Part shown: positions 22,000-32,809 of the stretch, piece after piece
Layout of the letters: every line of letters begins with the position of its first letter
Numbering within the stretch: position 1 is the stretch's first letter
Origin: Omphiscola glabra
Taxonomy: Eukaryota; Mollusca; Gastropoda; Lymnaeidae
Direction: 5' to 3'
NCBI GenBank assembly: GCA_964017045.1
Contig: OZ024797.1
Span: forward strand, 19,003,307-19,067,306
DNA: 64,000 bases
Notes under the pieces: generated by a model
Told to the model about the DNA's origin: nothing
What the model saw: only the letters and a program-made list of their open reading frames with translations
Database searches by the model: none
Translations under genes and position numbers: made by a program

Positions 22000-22112
22000 T
22001 CGTGCAAGATGCCTATGCCTCGTACAAGATGCCTATGCCTCGTGCAAGATGCCTATGCCTCGTGCAAGATGCCTATGCCTCGTACAAGATGCCTATGCCT
22101 CGTGCAAGATTC
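22000..22112. repeat. 20-bp minisatellite CGTGCAAGATGCCTATGCCT
   Basis: About five to six copies alternating CGTGCAAG and CGTACAAG. Twenty bp is not a multiple of 3, so frames cycle and no gene is implied. Confidence 0.85.
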
Positions 22113-22307
22113 CGATTCGTCTATCGTCCGACCAATTGAGACAAAACTAGGACATTGGTTTCTAAAGGCTTTTGAGATTTTTTTTCATCTGAGACGGAAA
22201 GGGGGGGGGGGGGGGGAATGTAGCAATCAGCACAGGAAATAAAACATTTGATTTCCTTTTTTTTTTTTTTCTTATTGCATATTTTATTTCTTAACTTCCG
22301 TTTAGGT

Positions 22308-22503
22308 CAGCGGTTCTCAACTTTATTAATACCGCGACCCTTTAATACAGTCCCTCATGTTGTGGTGACCCCAGCCATAAAATTGTTTTTATTTCTACTT
22401 CATAACTTTAGAGTATATGTGTTTTCAGATGGTCTTAGGCGACCCCTGGAAAAGGGTGGCGCGACCCTCAAATGGGTCGCGACCCACAGGTTGAGAACCG
22501 CTG
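22308..22503 (+). mobile_element. SPIN-like hAT MITE, copy 1
   Basis: Seen: starts CAGCGGTTCTCAACTTTATT and ends GACCCACAGGTTGAGAACCGCTG in pieces. Internal landmarks are TTTAATACAGTCCCTCATG, TTGTGGTGACCCC, CATAAAATTGTTTTT, GATGGTCTTAGGCGACCCC and GGGTCGCGACCCAC. Known: these are the ends and sub-terminal sequence of SPIN, a hAT family spread horizontally among tetrapods, Rhodnius, a planarian and (as I recall) a pond snail. 196 bp. Flanks TTTAGGT and GTTAGGT give only an imperfect duplication. Confidence 0.85.
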
Positions 22504-22592
22504 GTTAGGTAGTAGCGGGAGAAAACTCTAACGTGAAATGAAGGGAGATAATCACATAACTTAACCAAAAAACAAAAACAAAAAAAAACCCA

Positions 22593-22735
22593 GATATTCG
22601 ATTATTAGCCATGCTGAAGCAAGCCTGTATATATCTCTCTTCCTTTCTCTCTTCCTCTCCTTCTCACTCCCTCACTCTATCTCTCCTTCCCTCTCTGTGT
22701 CTCAGTTTCTGTTATTATTCAATCTCTATTTCTCT
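22593..22735. repeat. Left arm of a long inverted repeat
   Basis: Seen: from GATTATTAGCCATGCT through CTCTCTTCCTCTCCTTCTCA and CAGTTTCTGTTATTATTCAA to CTCTATTTCT. It matches the reverse complement of 23157-23301 over about 140 bp with small indels. Confidence 0.85.
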
Positions 22736-23156
22736 GTGATCCTTCTCTATCACATTCCAATTCACTCATTATTTCCGTCTCCTCATCCCTCTCTTGCTAC
22801 CACCCAAACCCCTCTCCCCCCCCCCCCCCCCCCCCCACCAAACTGGGTTCACCTGGACAAAGTAAAAGAGAACACAACACGTGTAACATCAAGTGCTGAT
22901 CAAAAGACGCGGTGAGCTATGGTATAAACCAGACCAGGCAAGTGACTGGGGTGAGGAGACCAACACTCGAGTTACGCTCGGACAGAGCTACATAAGAATC
23001 CACGAGATGATTTTGTACAACAAAACGTTAAAAAATTATCTCTTCTTTGATCTCCAACAAAAAACGTATTCCAGTTAAAAGTTCAATATTAATTTTTTCT
23101 TTTTAAATTTTAAATGCCCCAGTGGGTCTCAAAATGTGCCATTTGTCTAAATATAA
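22736..23156. other. Spacer between inverted-repeat arms
   Basis: Contains an uninterrupted poly-C tract near 22816-22837 and otherwise unremarkable low-copy sequence. Small frames here match nothing known. Confidence 0.5.
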
Positions 23157-23301
23157 ATATATAGAGATTGAATAATAACAGAAACTGAGAAGCAGAGAGG
23201 GAAGGAGAGATAGAGTGAGTGAGTGAGTGAGTGAGAAGGAGAGGAAGAGAGAAAGAAATAGAGATATATACAGGCTTAAGCATGGCTAATAATCAAATAT
23301 A
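23157..23301. repeat. Right arm of a long inverted repeat
   Basis: Mirror of 22593-22735. Its (GAGT)n stretch is longer (GAGTGAGTGAGTGAGTGAGT), so the arms have diverged by microsatellite slippage. The whole structure (22593-23301) could be a foldback transposon or an inverted duplication. Confidence 0.85.
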
Positions 23302-24189
23302 TGGCTATATATATATAATGTTTTGGTGTAAATGGAAAAACGTGAAACTTCCTAGTCGTCTATAAATCATTTTTTTCCTCTCTTAAAAGCATCTCTCTCG
23401 TAAATTAAGACACTTTAAAAATAAGAAAATATATCGTCACTTTAAGTCACGCATCATTACCAACACCAATGTATGCCACTTAGAATGATCATTTGATTCC
23501 ATCTGAAAAATGAACACACGTGTGAATGACATGAATAGCATGACAGGGTGACTTGTGGTGGAAATTTAGTTTACTACAGAGCTGACCGTTCACATTATGC
23601 CCTTGACCCCTGTTATTTAAATTGACCTTCCTCTTGATCTCACGAGTACAAGTGACCACAAGCTGTCCGCACCTATTTGTCGCCGACAACACTGGTCATC
23701 TCTGGGCACTCCAAGCACCGACCATTCACAATGACCGCCAGTCCTTGAATCCGCAAGCGTCAAACTGACCATCGCCGGACTTTAACAACAGAGCAAGCAC
23801 TTAAGGTGGTCCATGGGTCAAAAATATTTTTTCTATGTTTCTTAAGTTAGAAAAAAAAAAAATAGTACATACAAAACATACACAAACAGACAGACAAAAA
23901 ACCACTGAAGATTATTTTAAAAAAATTTTTTTTGACTTTTATTGCAAAAAATTGATTTTTTAAAACCAATTTTGACAGTTACGCAAAATGATTAAAAAAA
24001 AATTTGTATTGCAATATCATAATGAAACTTTGCATACACATTAAGAAAGACATTGATAAAAAGTTTAAATAAGCTTTTTACACTGCAGTTATTGGAAGTG
24101 TTACAAATGGCATGTATGTGGGGTCACCTATATATGCGAGAAATTTTTAGAGGTAGCAAATGTAAAAATGTTACAAAAATTTTCTAGTT

Positions 24190-25450
24190 GGATATATATA
24201 AAAAAGCCTTTTGTAATTTGTAAAGAATATCAATGAAAAGAAGCATGCAAAGTTTGAAGCCTGTAGCTAGAATACTTTTCCTCCTGAATCATTTGGCGTT
24301 CCTAAAAAATCATGAAAACGCAAAATTGAGAAAAATGAAAAAGAAGTATAAAAATGTTTTTTAAAAAAATTACAGACTGCATGAACAATATTGGATGCAT
24401 ACACCATGTACATATACCATTCATGAATTAATAAACAATTTGAAAACATAGACAAAAAAAGATAGAAAAAAAATTATCACACTTTTTCAAACGCCACCCC
24501 ACGAGCCTAATAAATAAAATACACAAATAAAAAATTCTGAAAAATGTTCCTATGATACATTTGTTTAAAAACCATCCATCATTAAGTAAAGAATGTCAAT
24601 ATAAATAAGCATGCAAAGTTTCAATTATGTACTTCAAATACTATTCCTCCTGATTGATCTGACGTCAGAAAAAAATTGAAAATGCTAAGTTGGCAAAAGC
24701 TGAAAATGACACTGAAAATTCCTTATTAAAAAAAGTTAAGGTTAGTTGAACAATATTGGATGCATACATCATGAGCCCATACCATTCCTAAATTAAAAAA
24801 AAAATTAAGAAGATAGATATAAAAATAGAATATAAATGAATGCATTTTGACAACATCCCGCCAGCGCCGAGCCTAATAAAAATTAAAAACTCATAAAAAA
24901 TTCTGATTTTTTTTTTATGAGACATGTAATAACAAAACAGCAATCATTATGTAGAGAATATCAATAGAAACAACCATGCAAATTTTGAAGCATGTGGTAA
25001 TAATACTTTTCCTCAAGATACATCTGACGTCAGAAATAAATGGAAAATCTAAGTAGAAATAACAAAAAAGTGTTGTTATATGTTCATAAAAAAATCACAG
25101 GCCATCTAAACAATTTAAAGGTTGCATTGGCTACATACGTATACTATTCATACTAAAAGATTTAAAAAAACAGATACAAATTGTAGAAAATTATCCTCAA
25201 TGATAGCAAATGCAACCTCGGTAAAAAAAAATAAAAAAATAATAAAACTATTTTTTAAAAAAGCTTGAAAAAAAAACCTGGAAGTTTTTTTTAAAAGCCA
25301 CAAGTCTTTATGTAGATAGAATCAATGGAAATAAGCATGTAAAGTTTGAATCATGTAGCTCTAATACTTTTGACCCCATTTCATCCGACGTCCTTTAAAA
25401 AAATGGAAAACGCAAACTAAAATAATATGAAACAGCTTATTCAAATGGTC
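24190..25450. repeat. Four about 365-bp internal repeats of the 3.46-kb transposon
   Basis: Seen: the anchor GCATGCAAAGTTT recurs at about 24243, 24609, 24974 and 25335 (spacings 366, 365, 361), each followed by TA-rich text, a 'CTTTTCCTCCTGA'-like phrase and, in the later copies, GACGTCAG or GACGTCC. Between them lie ACAATATTGGATGCATAC phrases. The copies are strongly diverged, so this is an old internal amplification. Confidence 0.8.
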
Positions 25451-25720
25451 ACTTATAATAGATAGGCTGTAAATTTACCTGTTGATGAATGAAATAATTA
25501 GATGTGCCTTATAAAAGATTAAAAAGTATTTTATAAAATGCTGTAGAAATAAACATTGGAAATTTTATATTACATATTCACAACCCATACCATAGATGCT
25601 AAAAAATTTTTTTAAATAAATTATTAGTTAATTATGCATAGAAGGCAAAGTATCCATTCTGTATTCATCCTCTCATAGTCATAAACTTCTTTAGGGTGTA
25701 GGGTACTTCAGGATTCTTGA

Positions 25721-26125
25721 TTAGACTGCAGACATGGCATTATGTTTCAGTTCTCATCGACAAAGAATGGCAGTCAGAAACTTTGTATTAGATTTGTTGT
25801 AGCCGAACGCATCTGGGCTGACATCATTATGGTTATTGATAAATAGACCATGGCCATATTGCAAGTCTTTTGATACTAGCTTGGCTGTATTCTTATCCTA
25901 TAGCCAATGTTCTTTTGTTTGTAAAGTCCAATAGTAATACTGATCACGTAACCCACTGCAGGTCTGAGTTGTATAACCGAAGCTCAATGTTGTAATGATA
26001 TCAACACAGGCAGTGATACCCGTAGAAATTGAATGCATGTTCAAATGTTCACATACAACAGATGTGTTGTGATGTGTGTGAAGTAGCTCTTTGAAAATAA
26101 GGGGCTCATTGAATAGAATTTGAAT
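25721..26125 (-). pseudogene. Unidentified protein-coding relic inside the 3.46-kb transposon
   Basis: Seen: a minus-strand frame is open from about 26125 to one stop at about 25886, then continues in the same frame to a stop at about 25770. Readable pieces are VVCEHLNMHSISTGITACVD, SFGYTTQTCSGLRDQYYYWT and KDLQYGHGLFINNHNDVSPD. A shifted frame above 26125 (DFLRPFEDSIFLSK) suggests it extends further. The composition (Trp, Tyr, Cys, Asp) is protein-like in otherwise low-complexity AT-rich DNA. I do not recognise the family. It may belong to the element's transposase or to a captured gene. Confidence 0.45.
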
Positions 26126-27271
26126 CTATCATGAGAGCATGTTCAGGAAAGGCAGGCATTACTCTTCGAGAGGAAAATGGAATCCTCGAAGGGACGAAGA
26201 AAATCATTGATTATCCTTTGTAACTTGACTGCTCTTGGGTGTTATGATCCTTTATTCTTTAGGTTCAAGGAGATGCCAACAGGTAATCTAGAGATGATAA
26301 AAAATAGTATGCCTATAATAATTGATAGAATAAAATCCTAGAATTTTTAAGACAATTTCAATGAAATTCAAAATAATTTGTAAACTTACGAACGATAGCC
26401 ATATCATAAATAAAATTAATTTTAAAAATATTTAGGCAGAGGAAACTAAAAGTCCATAGTCCAGAGATGCTATATTTTAAGATTAATTTTTAAAACAATA
26501 TATTTAACTGTGGGCACGTGCAGTGGACTACGTTTCGTTTGTTAGGACTAGAGCTAGAACAGCATGGCATTACTGCGATATTTATATAAAAAATAAAAAT
26601 AATGTTAAATAATTCGTGTAATCATTCATTAATTATAAAAATGCTTAAATCAACTTACCAACAATATGGTAGGCTACGTAAATCCACAAAAATGCTTAAT
26701 ATTTGATTTCTTGTGTCGATTTCGAGTCCATCGATTAAAATTAGCGATAATAGGTTCATTGAAAAATAACATCATAATTTCAGACAGAAAGCGGAAGTAG
26801 AAATGGAAATGTTCAATCCAAGTCAAATTTAAAAATATTTGACCAATGAGCTTTGTAAGAAAAGGAAAGGTCAAGGGGTTAATGCCTCGACCAATCATAA
26901 AGCTTAAAATACGTTTATAAAGTACGGAATAGCTTCGCTGTTAATTTTTTGCTATTTTATATCACGGAACCACCGCGTTGCCGCTGCATTTCTCTTTCGA
27001 TCGATACCAAATATGTGTATGTGCGCTGTTCCGAGCTACCTGTAACTAAGGACTAAAAAGACAAACTTTGGCTTCCCAAGTTTAATTTTCCTGAAAATGT
27101 AGTCTTACCATACCACTTTTAAATACTTATTTAAGATCTTTAAAATATATATTTTTAAAAACCCTTAACAGAAAAGTATTCATAAGAGGTTAATCTAGCA
27201 GAAAAAAACGTAATCTCATTTTGGAAAAAAATAACCAAAGTATCGATTTTTTCACCCGTGGACCACCTTAA

Positions 27272-27780
27272 ACCCAGCTCTCTCACCTGCTTTATGACCC
27301 TCTATAAATTTATCTTTTAGTTCATCATAATGGTCAGTTTCCGCTGACCTCCCGGTGTCGACCTTAAAGGTCGCGCACATCCGGCCGGTTTGGCGACCTC
27401 CCGCTGAAAACATAAAGCGAGGCAATTTGTCATCCGGGGCTTTCGTGACGTGTCGTCTGCTGGGCGATTGAAAACCTCAAAGGGAAATCTGTTCTCGTGA
27501 ATATCGGGTAGTCAATGGTCGCGGAACTCTTCACCTCGTCGGGAACATTTTTGACACGGGACGTCAAGGGGCCGCAACGCTCTTAGTTGAGTGTTGCCTT
27601 CTTCAGCTGGAGACTTTTGAACACATACCTTGAACTGTTAGTGAAGGTTTGGGGGAGTTAGGCGGTTTGGGGGGGGGGGGGGGCACTGGGGATGATATTT
27701 TAGTACTATAGGACAATCGGGAGGGTGATAAACAAAAGGGATTTCATTTCAAGAAGAAGAAATAATTGAGTTTTGTTAAC
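27272..27780. other. Unique spacer
   Basis: GC-balanced, CpG-containing sequence with a poly-G tract near 27668-27683. No gene recognised. Confidence 0.4.
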
Positions 27781-27784
27781 AACT

Positions 27785-27930
27785 TGTGAATAGTCATCAA
27801 CATTTGTTGTGATAATAGGTGAATATTCATCAACATTTGTTGTGGTAATATGTAAATAGTCATCAACATTTGTTGTGGTAATAGGTGAATAGTCATCAAC
27901 ATTTGTTGTGGTAATAGGTGAATAATCAAT
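27785..27930. repeat. 33-bp minisatellite (about 4 copies)
   Basis: Unit with CATCAACATTTGTTGTGGTA and ATAGGTGAATAGT. Confidence 0.9.
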
Positions 27931-28064
27931 CCAGCCAGCGTTCGAAATTAATGTAAACAGTGTACGTTGAAACGTTTAAAAATAGCAATTTTTCCATGGT
28001 CCTAAAGTGGCGCCACTTATTCTAATCTCCTTGCGGGGAGAAGTGCTGACTTTGTCAATACCGG

Positions 28065-28412
28065 CGACCAAGTTGTCTGCTGTTGGATCATTTCACTTGA
28101 GAATGGTATGATGTCTGCTGTTAGATCGTATCACTTGAGAATGGTCTGATGTCTGCTGTTAGATTATATCACTTGAGAATGGTCTGATGTCTGCTGTTAG
28201 ATTATATCACTTGAGAATGGTCTGATGTCTGCTGTTAAATTGTATCACTTGAGAATGGTCTGATGTCTGCTGTTGGATTGTATAACTTGAGAAGGGTCTG
28301 CTGTTAGATTGTATCACTTGAGAAGGGTCTGATGTCTGCTGTTAGATCGTATCACTTGAGAATGGTCTGATGTCTGCTGTTAGATCGTATCACTTGAGAA
28401 TGGTCTGATGTC
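28065..28412. repeat. 38-bp minisatellite (about 9 copies)
   Basis: Unit with CTGCTGTTAGATCGTATCAC and TTGAGAATGGTCTGATGT. One unit near 28280-28300 has lost about 10 bp. Confidence 0.92.
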
Positions 28413-29739
28413 AACCTTAGAATTGAACTGTAAGAAACGGAATGCACTCGACTGGCATAAACTGACAGCTTCACGCTACATATATACACGAATGATCGAA
28501 GATCAAATTACATGGTACGGTGATCACATACATAATCACGTGACGGTATCGAAAACGTGCAACTATTTCAACAGACAATCGATTTGGGGGCGAGAGTTTG
28601 TTCTTTTTATGAGCATATTCGGCAATAATGTGTCATCTCTGTAAGAAGCGGCATCCGTAATTCAGATGAAAAATTTTACCGTTAAAAATGATTCAATTGA
28701 ATGTCGACAATGTCGTCCTTCGTCTCCTGAAGTGGAAAAAACATTTCCGTAAATTTGTTCTATTTATAACCCGTGCCGGAAATTGTGGCGTACATAAATC
28801 GGTGGGCGACTGCTCGCGAATAAAAAGGGAGACGAATCGGTTAGAGAGCGGAGATAAGGGCGTAAAACCGCAATTGAAGAAACATCAAGGTGGCGACGAC
28901 CGGTCGAGGGCCGTAGATGCACTCGACTCTATACCGAAAGTGACGCGATGCACTGTGGCTCTCTCGGACGGGGGTCACAATTAGGGCAATCAGTATTAGC
29001 AGAATATCTAATATCGGGGGACGTCTGATCCCCCGTGATCTTGAGTTACAAGTACAACTACTACCCGGAATACGATCATTGGTTGACCCCTTTATCTCGA
29101 TCCTTCTTTAACTCGCGTTGCTGCAAATTAAAAAAATAAAGAAGAAAAAAATAAATTATTTTGAATTCTGTATTTTATGTTAACGTTTTGGGCAATATTA
29201 GCCTCACTAAATGAAAAAGACTCGCAACTGAGAGCGTGGATAAGACTAACGAGCGTGGAGATATTATTCCTCGCTTGCTCAAAACAAACCCTGCCAGCGG
29301 GAGCTGGTGTTTTCCCGTGCTACGGCTTGGAAGACGGTGATGTCAGGGGGGTAGCAACAGGGGTGAAGACCCAAGCTCAAATGCAGTCAGCTGCGCCAGT
29401 TGAGCTCTCGTCGGTGGAGTTCTTTACGGGCTTAAAGTGATTCTGCACATGGAGGCATTATTTTTTGGGGGGCGAGCAAAGGCCGAGGAATTCTGGAGTC
29501 CCGTCAAACGCGGTTGTCTCGAAACCTAAGATGGTGGCTCGGATTTACAACGGCTTTCTTGGACGAATGAAAAAAACGGACAGCTTCGGGGTTTTTATTG
29601 TAATTTTCGGGGGGAGGGGGGGAAGGGGGGGGGACGACGACAAAAAAACTACAGAAAATTCCTCTGAGATGTAAGAGTGTGTGTGGCTTGACTGGGGGAG
29701 TGAGGGGTGGAGTGACTGGCTTTAAGAAGGGATGGATGG
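28413..29739. other. Unique CpG-containing DNA with short unassigned frames
   Basis: Frames of 70-98 codons at 28408-28644, 28688-28984, 29177-29440 and 29465-29674 show no motif I recognise, no consistent splice signals and no family resemblance. I do not call genes. A hairpin CGGGGGACGTCTGATCCCCCG lies near 29016-29036. Confidence 0.4.
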
Positions 29740-30085
29740 TTTAGAAGAGGAAAGGGTAATGAAGGTTTGGAAGAGGAATGGGTAATGAAGGTTTAGAAGA
29801 GGAATGGGTAATGAAGGTTTAAAATGGGAATGTGTAATGAATGTTTGATATGGGAATGTTTAATGAAGGTTTGAAACGGGAATGAGTAATGAATGTTTGA
29901 TATGGGAATGTGTAATGAAGGTTTGAAACGGGAATGTGTAATGAATGTTTGATATGGGAATGTGTAATGAATGTTTGAAATGGGAATGTGTAATGAATGT
30001 TTTATATGGGAATGTGTAATGAAGGTTTGAAACGGGAATGTGTAATGAAGGTTTGAAATGGGAATGTGTAATGAATGTTTTAGAC
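29740..30085. repeat. 26-bp minisatellite (about 13 copies)
   Basis: Unit with GGGAATGTGTAATGAATGTT plus TGATAT or TGAAAC. Left units (GAAGAGGAATGGGTAATGAA) are diverged. Confidence 0.92.
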
Positions 30086-30214
30086 TTTCGACAGGTGTTG
30101 GGCATCAGTCAAAACGTTTTTTATTTCCTCTCAAAATTGAATCGTTTACCAAGGTCGCCAAGGTCAAGTCTGCAGTCTTGATATTTCATCTGACAAAAAC
30201 TGGTTGTGTCTGTG

Positions 30215-30600
30215 GCAGGGCTGGCAGGGGTGGGGTTGGATGAGAGGCTTGGAGGAGAGGGTTGATGGGGGTGTTGGAGGGGCTGGCATGAAGTGGGATT
30301 GGAAGGAGGTGGGGTGTGGGGAGAGGGTTCGAAGGGTTGGTAGGAGGAATTGGAGGAGGCGGTTGTAGGAGAGGATTGCAGGAGAGGATCGGAGGGTTTA
30401 GGCAGAGAGGGTTGGTGCAGATGGTGGGTGGAGAGGGTTGGCGGAGAAGGTTGGAGTAGAGGGTTGGAAGAGAAGGTTGGAGAACAGGGTTTGAGGAGAA
30501 GGTTGGTAGGATGTGGGGTCGGAGGGTAGAAGGAACAGCTTGAGGGTGGGGGGATATGAAGAAAAAGTTGTGTTGATTGAGGGGTTTGGGGGGGGGGGAT
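30215..30600. repeat. Degenerate G-rich (GGAGAGGGTTGG) repeat
   Basis: Seen: purine-rich phrases GGAGAGGGTTGG, GGAGGAGAGGATTG and GGAGAAGGTTGG for nearly 400 bp. The opposite strand gives a Pro/Ser-rich open frame of 172 codons that is a composition artefact. Confidence 0.75.
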
Positions 30601-31335
30601 AGGGTCCATCAATCTTACACTTACGCCTAAGTCAAACAACGCTCAGAGTTTAGCATATGTATACACGCTTGTAAAGTCAATAGTACTAAGATTATATCAT
30701 GTGTATACAAAGAGCTCCGTTAGTAAGTGTAATGAGTAACATTACATAGATCTACAATCTACAGAGTATAAATTTGTATACTATACTGGTCCCCATTCAA
30801 AGATGTACTTCCCACTAGAAGACGTACTGACGACCACATTACGGAGTCGGTGGAGAGTAATATTTTTTTTGAAAATGAACTTCTTATAACTCTGTGTTCA
30901 GGCACTGTACTGTTGGTGTGTCAGAGCCGCTAAGTAAATGTAGCCGGATACTGATTATAATAAATTTAATCCAATCATCCGAATGCAAAAATTTAAGGTA
31001 AGATATTCTTATCCTTGACTCCACGTTAATGTTGCTAAAGCGAGCTCTCGCCCCCCCCCCCCCCCTTTCACACCAACCTTTCAGCCTAGCTCGTTATTCT
31101 CCCTCGCCTGTGTGAGTCTAATAAGGGGTGACAACTCGTGTCAGCACGACTTCCGGATCTGTAAACCTCCCGTCAATACTATTCAATACAACATGTCTGG
31201 GTTTTAACAAGACTGTCAGGTGGCGATGGGAGGGTTGGGTGAAGGGGAAGTGGGTTGAGTACCACCAACCACCGCAACCTTAGCAACTTTTCCTCATGGC
31301 TGCAAGATACTAAATGAAGGAATGCGTTAAAGCCG
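30601..31335. other. Unique spacer
   Basis: Contains a poly-C tract near 31050-31067. No gene or element recognised. Confidence 0.4.
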
Positions 31336-31339
31336 TGTG

Positions 31340-32541
31340 AAGGAAACAGTAGAACAAGGTATGTCTCAAGAAGTGTGATTGAAATAGTAGAACAAGGTAT
31401 GTCTCAAGAAGTGTGATTGAAATAGTAAAACAAGGTATGTCTCAAGAAGTGTGATTGAAATAGTAGAACAAGGTATGTCTCAAGAAGTGTGATTGAAACA
31501 GTAGAACAAGGTATGTCTCAAGAAGTGTGATTGAAACAGTAGAACAAATTATGTCTCAAGAATTGTGATTGAAACAGTAGAACAAGGTATGTCTCAAGAA
31601 GTGTCATTGAAATAGTAGAACAAGGTATGTCTCAAGAAGTGTGATTGAAATAGTAAAACAAGGTATGTCTCAAGAAGTGTGATTGAAATAGTAAAACAAG
31701 GTATGTCTCAAGAAGTGTGATTGAAATAGTAGAACAAGGTATGTCTCAAGAAGTGTGATTGAAATAGTAGAACAAGGTATGTCTCAAGAAGTGTGATTGA
31801 AATAGTAGAACAAGGTATGTCTCAAGAAGTGTGATTTAAATAGTAGAACAAAGTATGTCTCAAGAAGTGTGATTGAAATAGTAGAACAAGGTATGTCTCA
31901 AGAAGTGTGATTGAAATAGTAGAACAAGGTATGTCTCAAGAAGTGTGATTGAAATAGTAGAACAAGGTATGTCTCAAGAAGTGTGATTGAAATAGTAGAA
32001 CAAGGTATGTCTCAAGAAGTGTGAATGAAATAGTAGAACAAGGTATGTCTCAGGAAGTGTGATTGAAACAGTAGAACAAATTATGTCTCAAGAATTGTGA
32101 TTGAAACAGTAGAACAAGGTATGTCTCAAGAAGTATGATTGAAATAGTAGAACAAGGTATGTCTCAAGAAGTGTGATTGAAATAGTAGAACAAGGTATGT
32201 CTCAAGAAGTGTGATTGAAATAGTAGAACAAGGTATGTCTCAAGAAGTGTGATTGAAATAGTAGAACGAGGTATGTCTCAAGAAGTGTGATTGAAATAGT
32301 AGAACAAGGTATGTCTCAAGAAGTGTGATTGAAACAGTAGAACAAGGTATGTCTCAAGAATTGTGACTGAAACAGTAGAACAAGGTATGTCTCAAGAAGT
32401 GTGATTGAAATAGTAGAACAAGGTATGTCTCAAGAAGTGTGATTGAAATAGTAGAACAAGGTATGTCTCAAGAAGTGTGATTGAAATAGTAGAACAAGGT
32501 ATGTCTCAAGAAGTGTGATTGAAATAGTAGAACAAGGTATG
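31340..32541. repeat. 38-bp minisatellite (about 31 copies) with a 532-bp internal duplication
   Basis: Seen: a unit with CAAGGTATGTCTCAAGAAGT and GTGATTGAAATAGTAGAA. A rare variant (CAAATTATGTCTCAAGAATT) occurs at 31545 and 32077, 532 bp = 14 units apart, showing block duplication. Variants TAGTAAAAC and CAGTAGAAC also cluster. The unit contains GGTATGT, a donor-like word. Confidence 0.95.
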
Positions 32542-32595
32542 TTGAAGTTTGAATCAAACTACAGGACAATAAGATGTGAACGTTTGGGTTTAGAG

Positions 32596-32800
32596 AAGCG
32601 GTTCTCAACCTGTTGGTCGCGACCCCTTGGAAAGTCGCACTACCCTTTCCCAGGGGTCGCTTAAGACCATATGAAAACACAAGTGCTCTACAGTCTACAG
32701 GTATGAAGTAGCAAAGAAAATAACTTTTGTGGCTAGGGGTCGCCACAACGTAAGGAACTGTATAAAAGGGTCTCGGCATTAGGAAGATTGAGAACCACTG
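32596..32800 (-). mobile_element. SPIN-like hAT MITE, copy 2, perfect 8-bp target duplication
   Basis: Seen: ends AGCGGTTCTCAACCTG and TGAGAACCACTG, with GGTCGCTTAAGACCAT, GGGGTCGCCACAACGTAAGG and ACTGTATAAAAGGGTCTCGG inside. It is in reverse orientation relative to copy 1. Flanks are GTTTAGAG on both sides (32588-32595, 32801-32808), an exact 8-bp hAT duplication. It lies 54 bp right of the 38-bp array. Length 205 bp. Confidence 0.92.
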
Positions 32801-32809
32801 GTTTAGAGC

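Larger units (their letters stand above)
23805..27267. mobile_element. 3.46-kb TTAA-flanked DNA transposon with inverted ends
   Basis: Seen: the left end TTAA|GGTGGTCCATGGGT and right end ACCCGTGGACCACC|TTAA are inverted repeats (one mismatch in the first 14) bounded by TTAA at 23801-23804 and 27268-27271. The interior is strongly AT-rich, unlike the GC-balanced DNA outside. It contains four degenerate tandem copies of an about 365-bp unit and a broken protein-coding relic on the minus strand (25721-26125). Known: TTAA target sites are used by piggyBac and Kolobok transposons. No intact transposase is present, so the superfamily is not assigned. Confidence 0.8.

Noticed and set aside
27013..27109. 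A THAP-like start (MCMCAVPS ... NFGFPS) near the right end of the 3.46-kb transposon
   Set aside because: It is interrupted by a stop and a frameshift, points out of the element and has only about 250 bp before the terminal repeat. Similarity is too weak to call.
28408..29674. Four 70-98-codon frames as a small gene cluster or exons
   Set aside because: No recognisable domain, no consistent splice sites and no similarity to known families.
30121..30639. 172-codon Pro/Ser-rich minus-strand ORF
   Set aside because: It arises from a degenerate G-rich repeat on the opposite strand.
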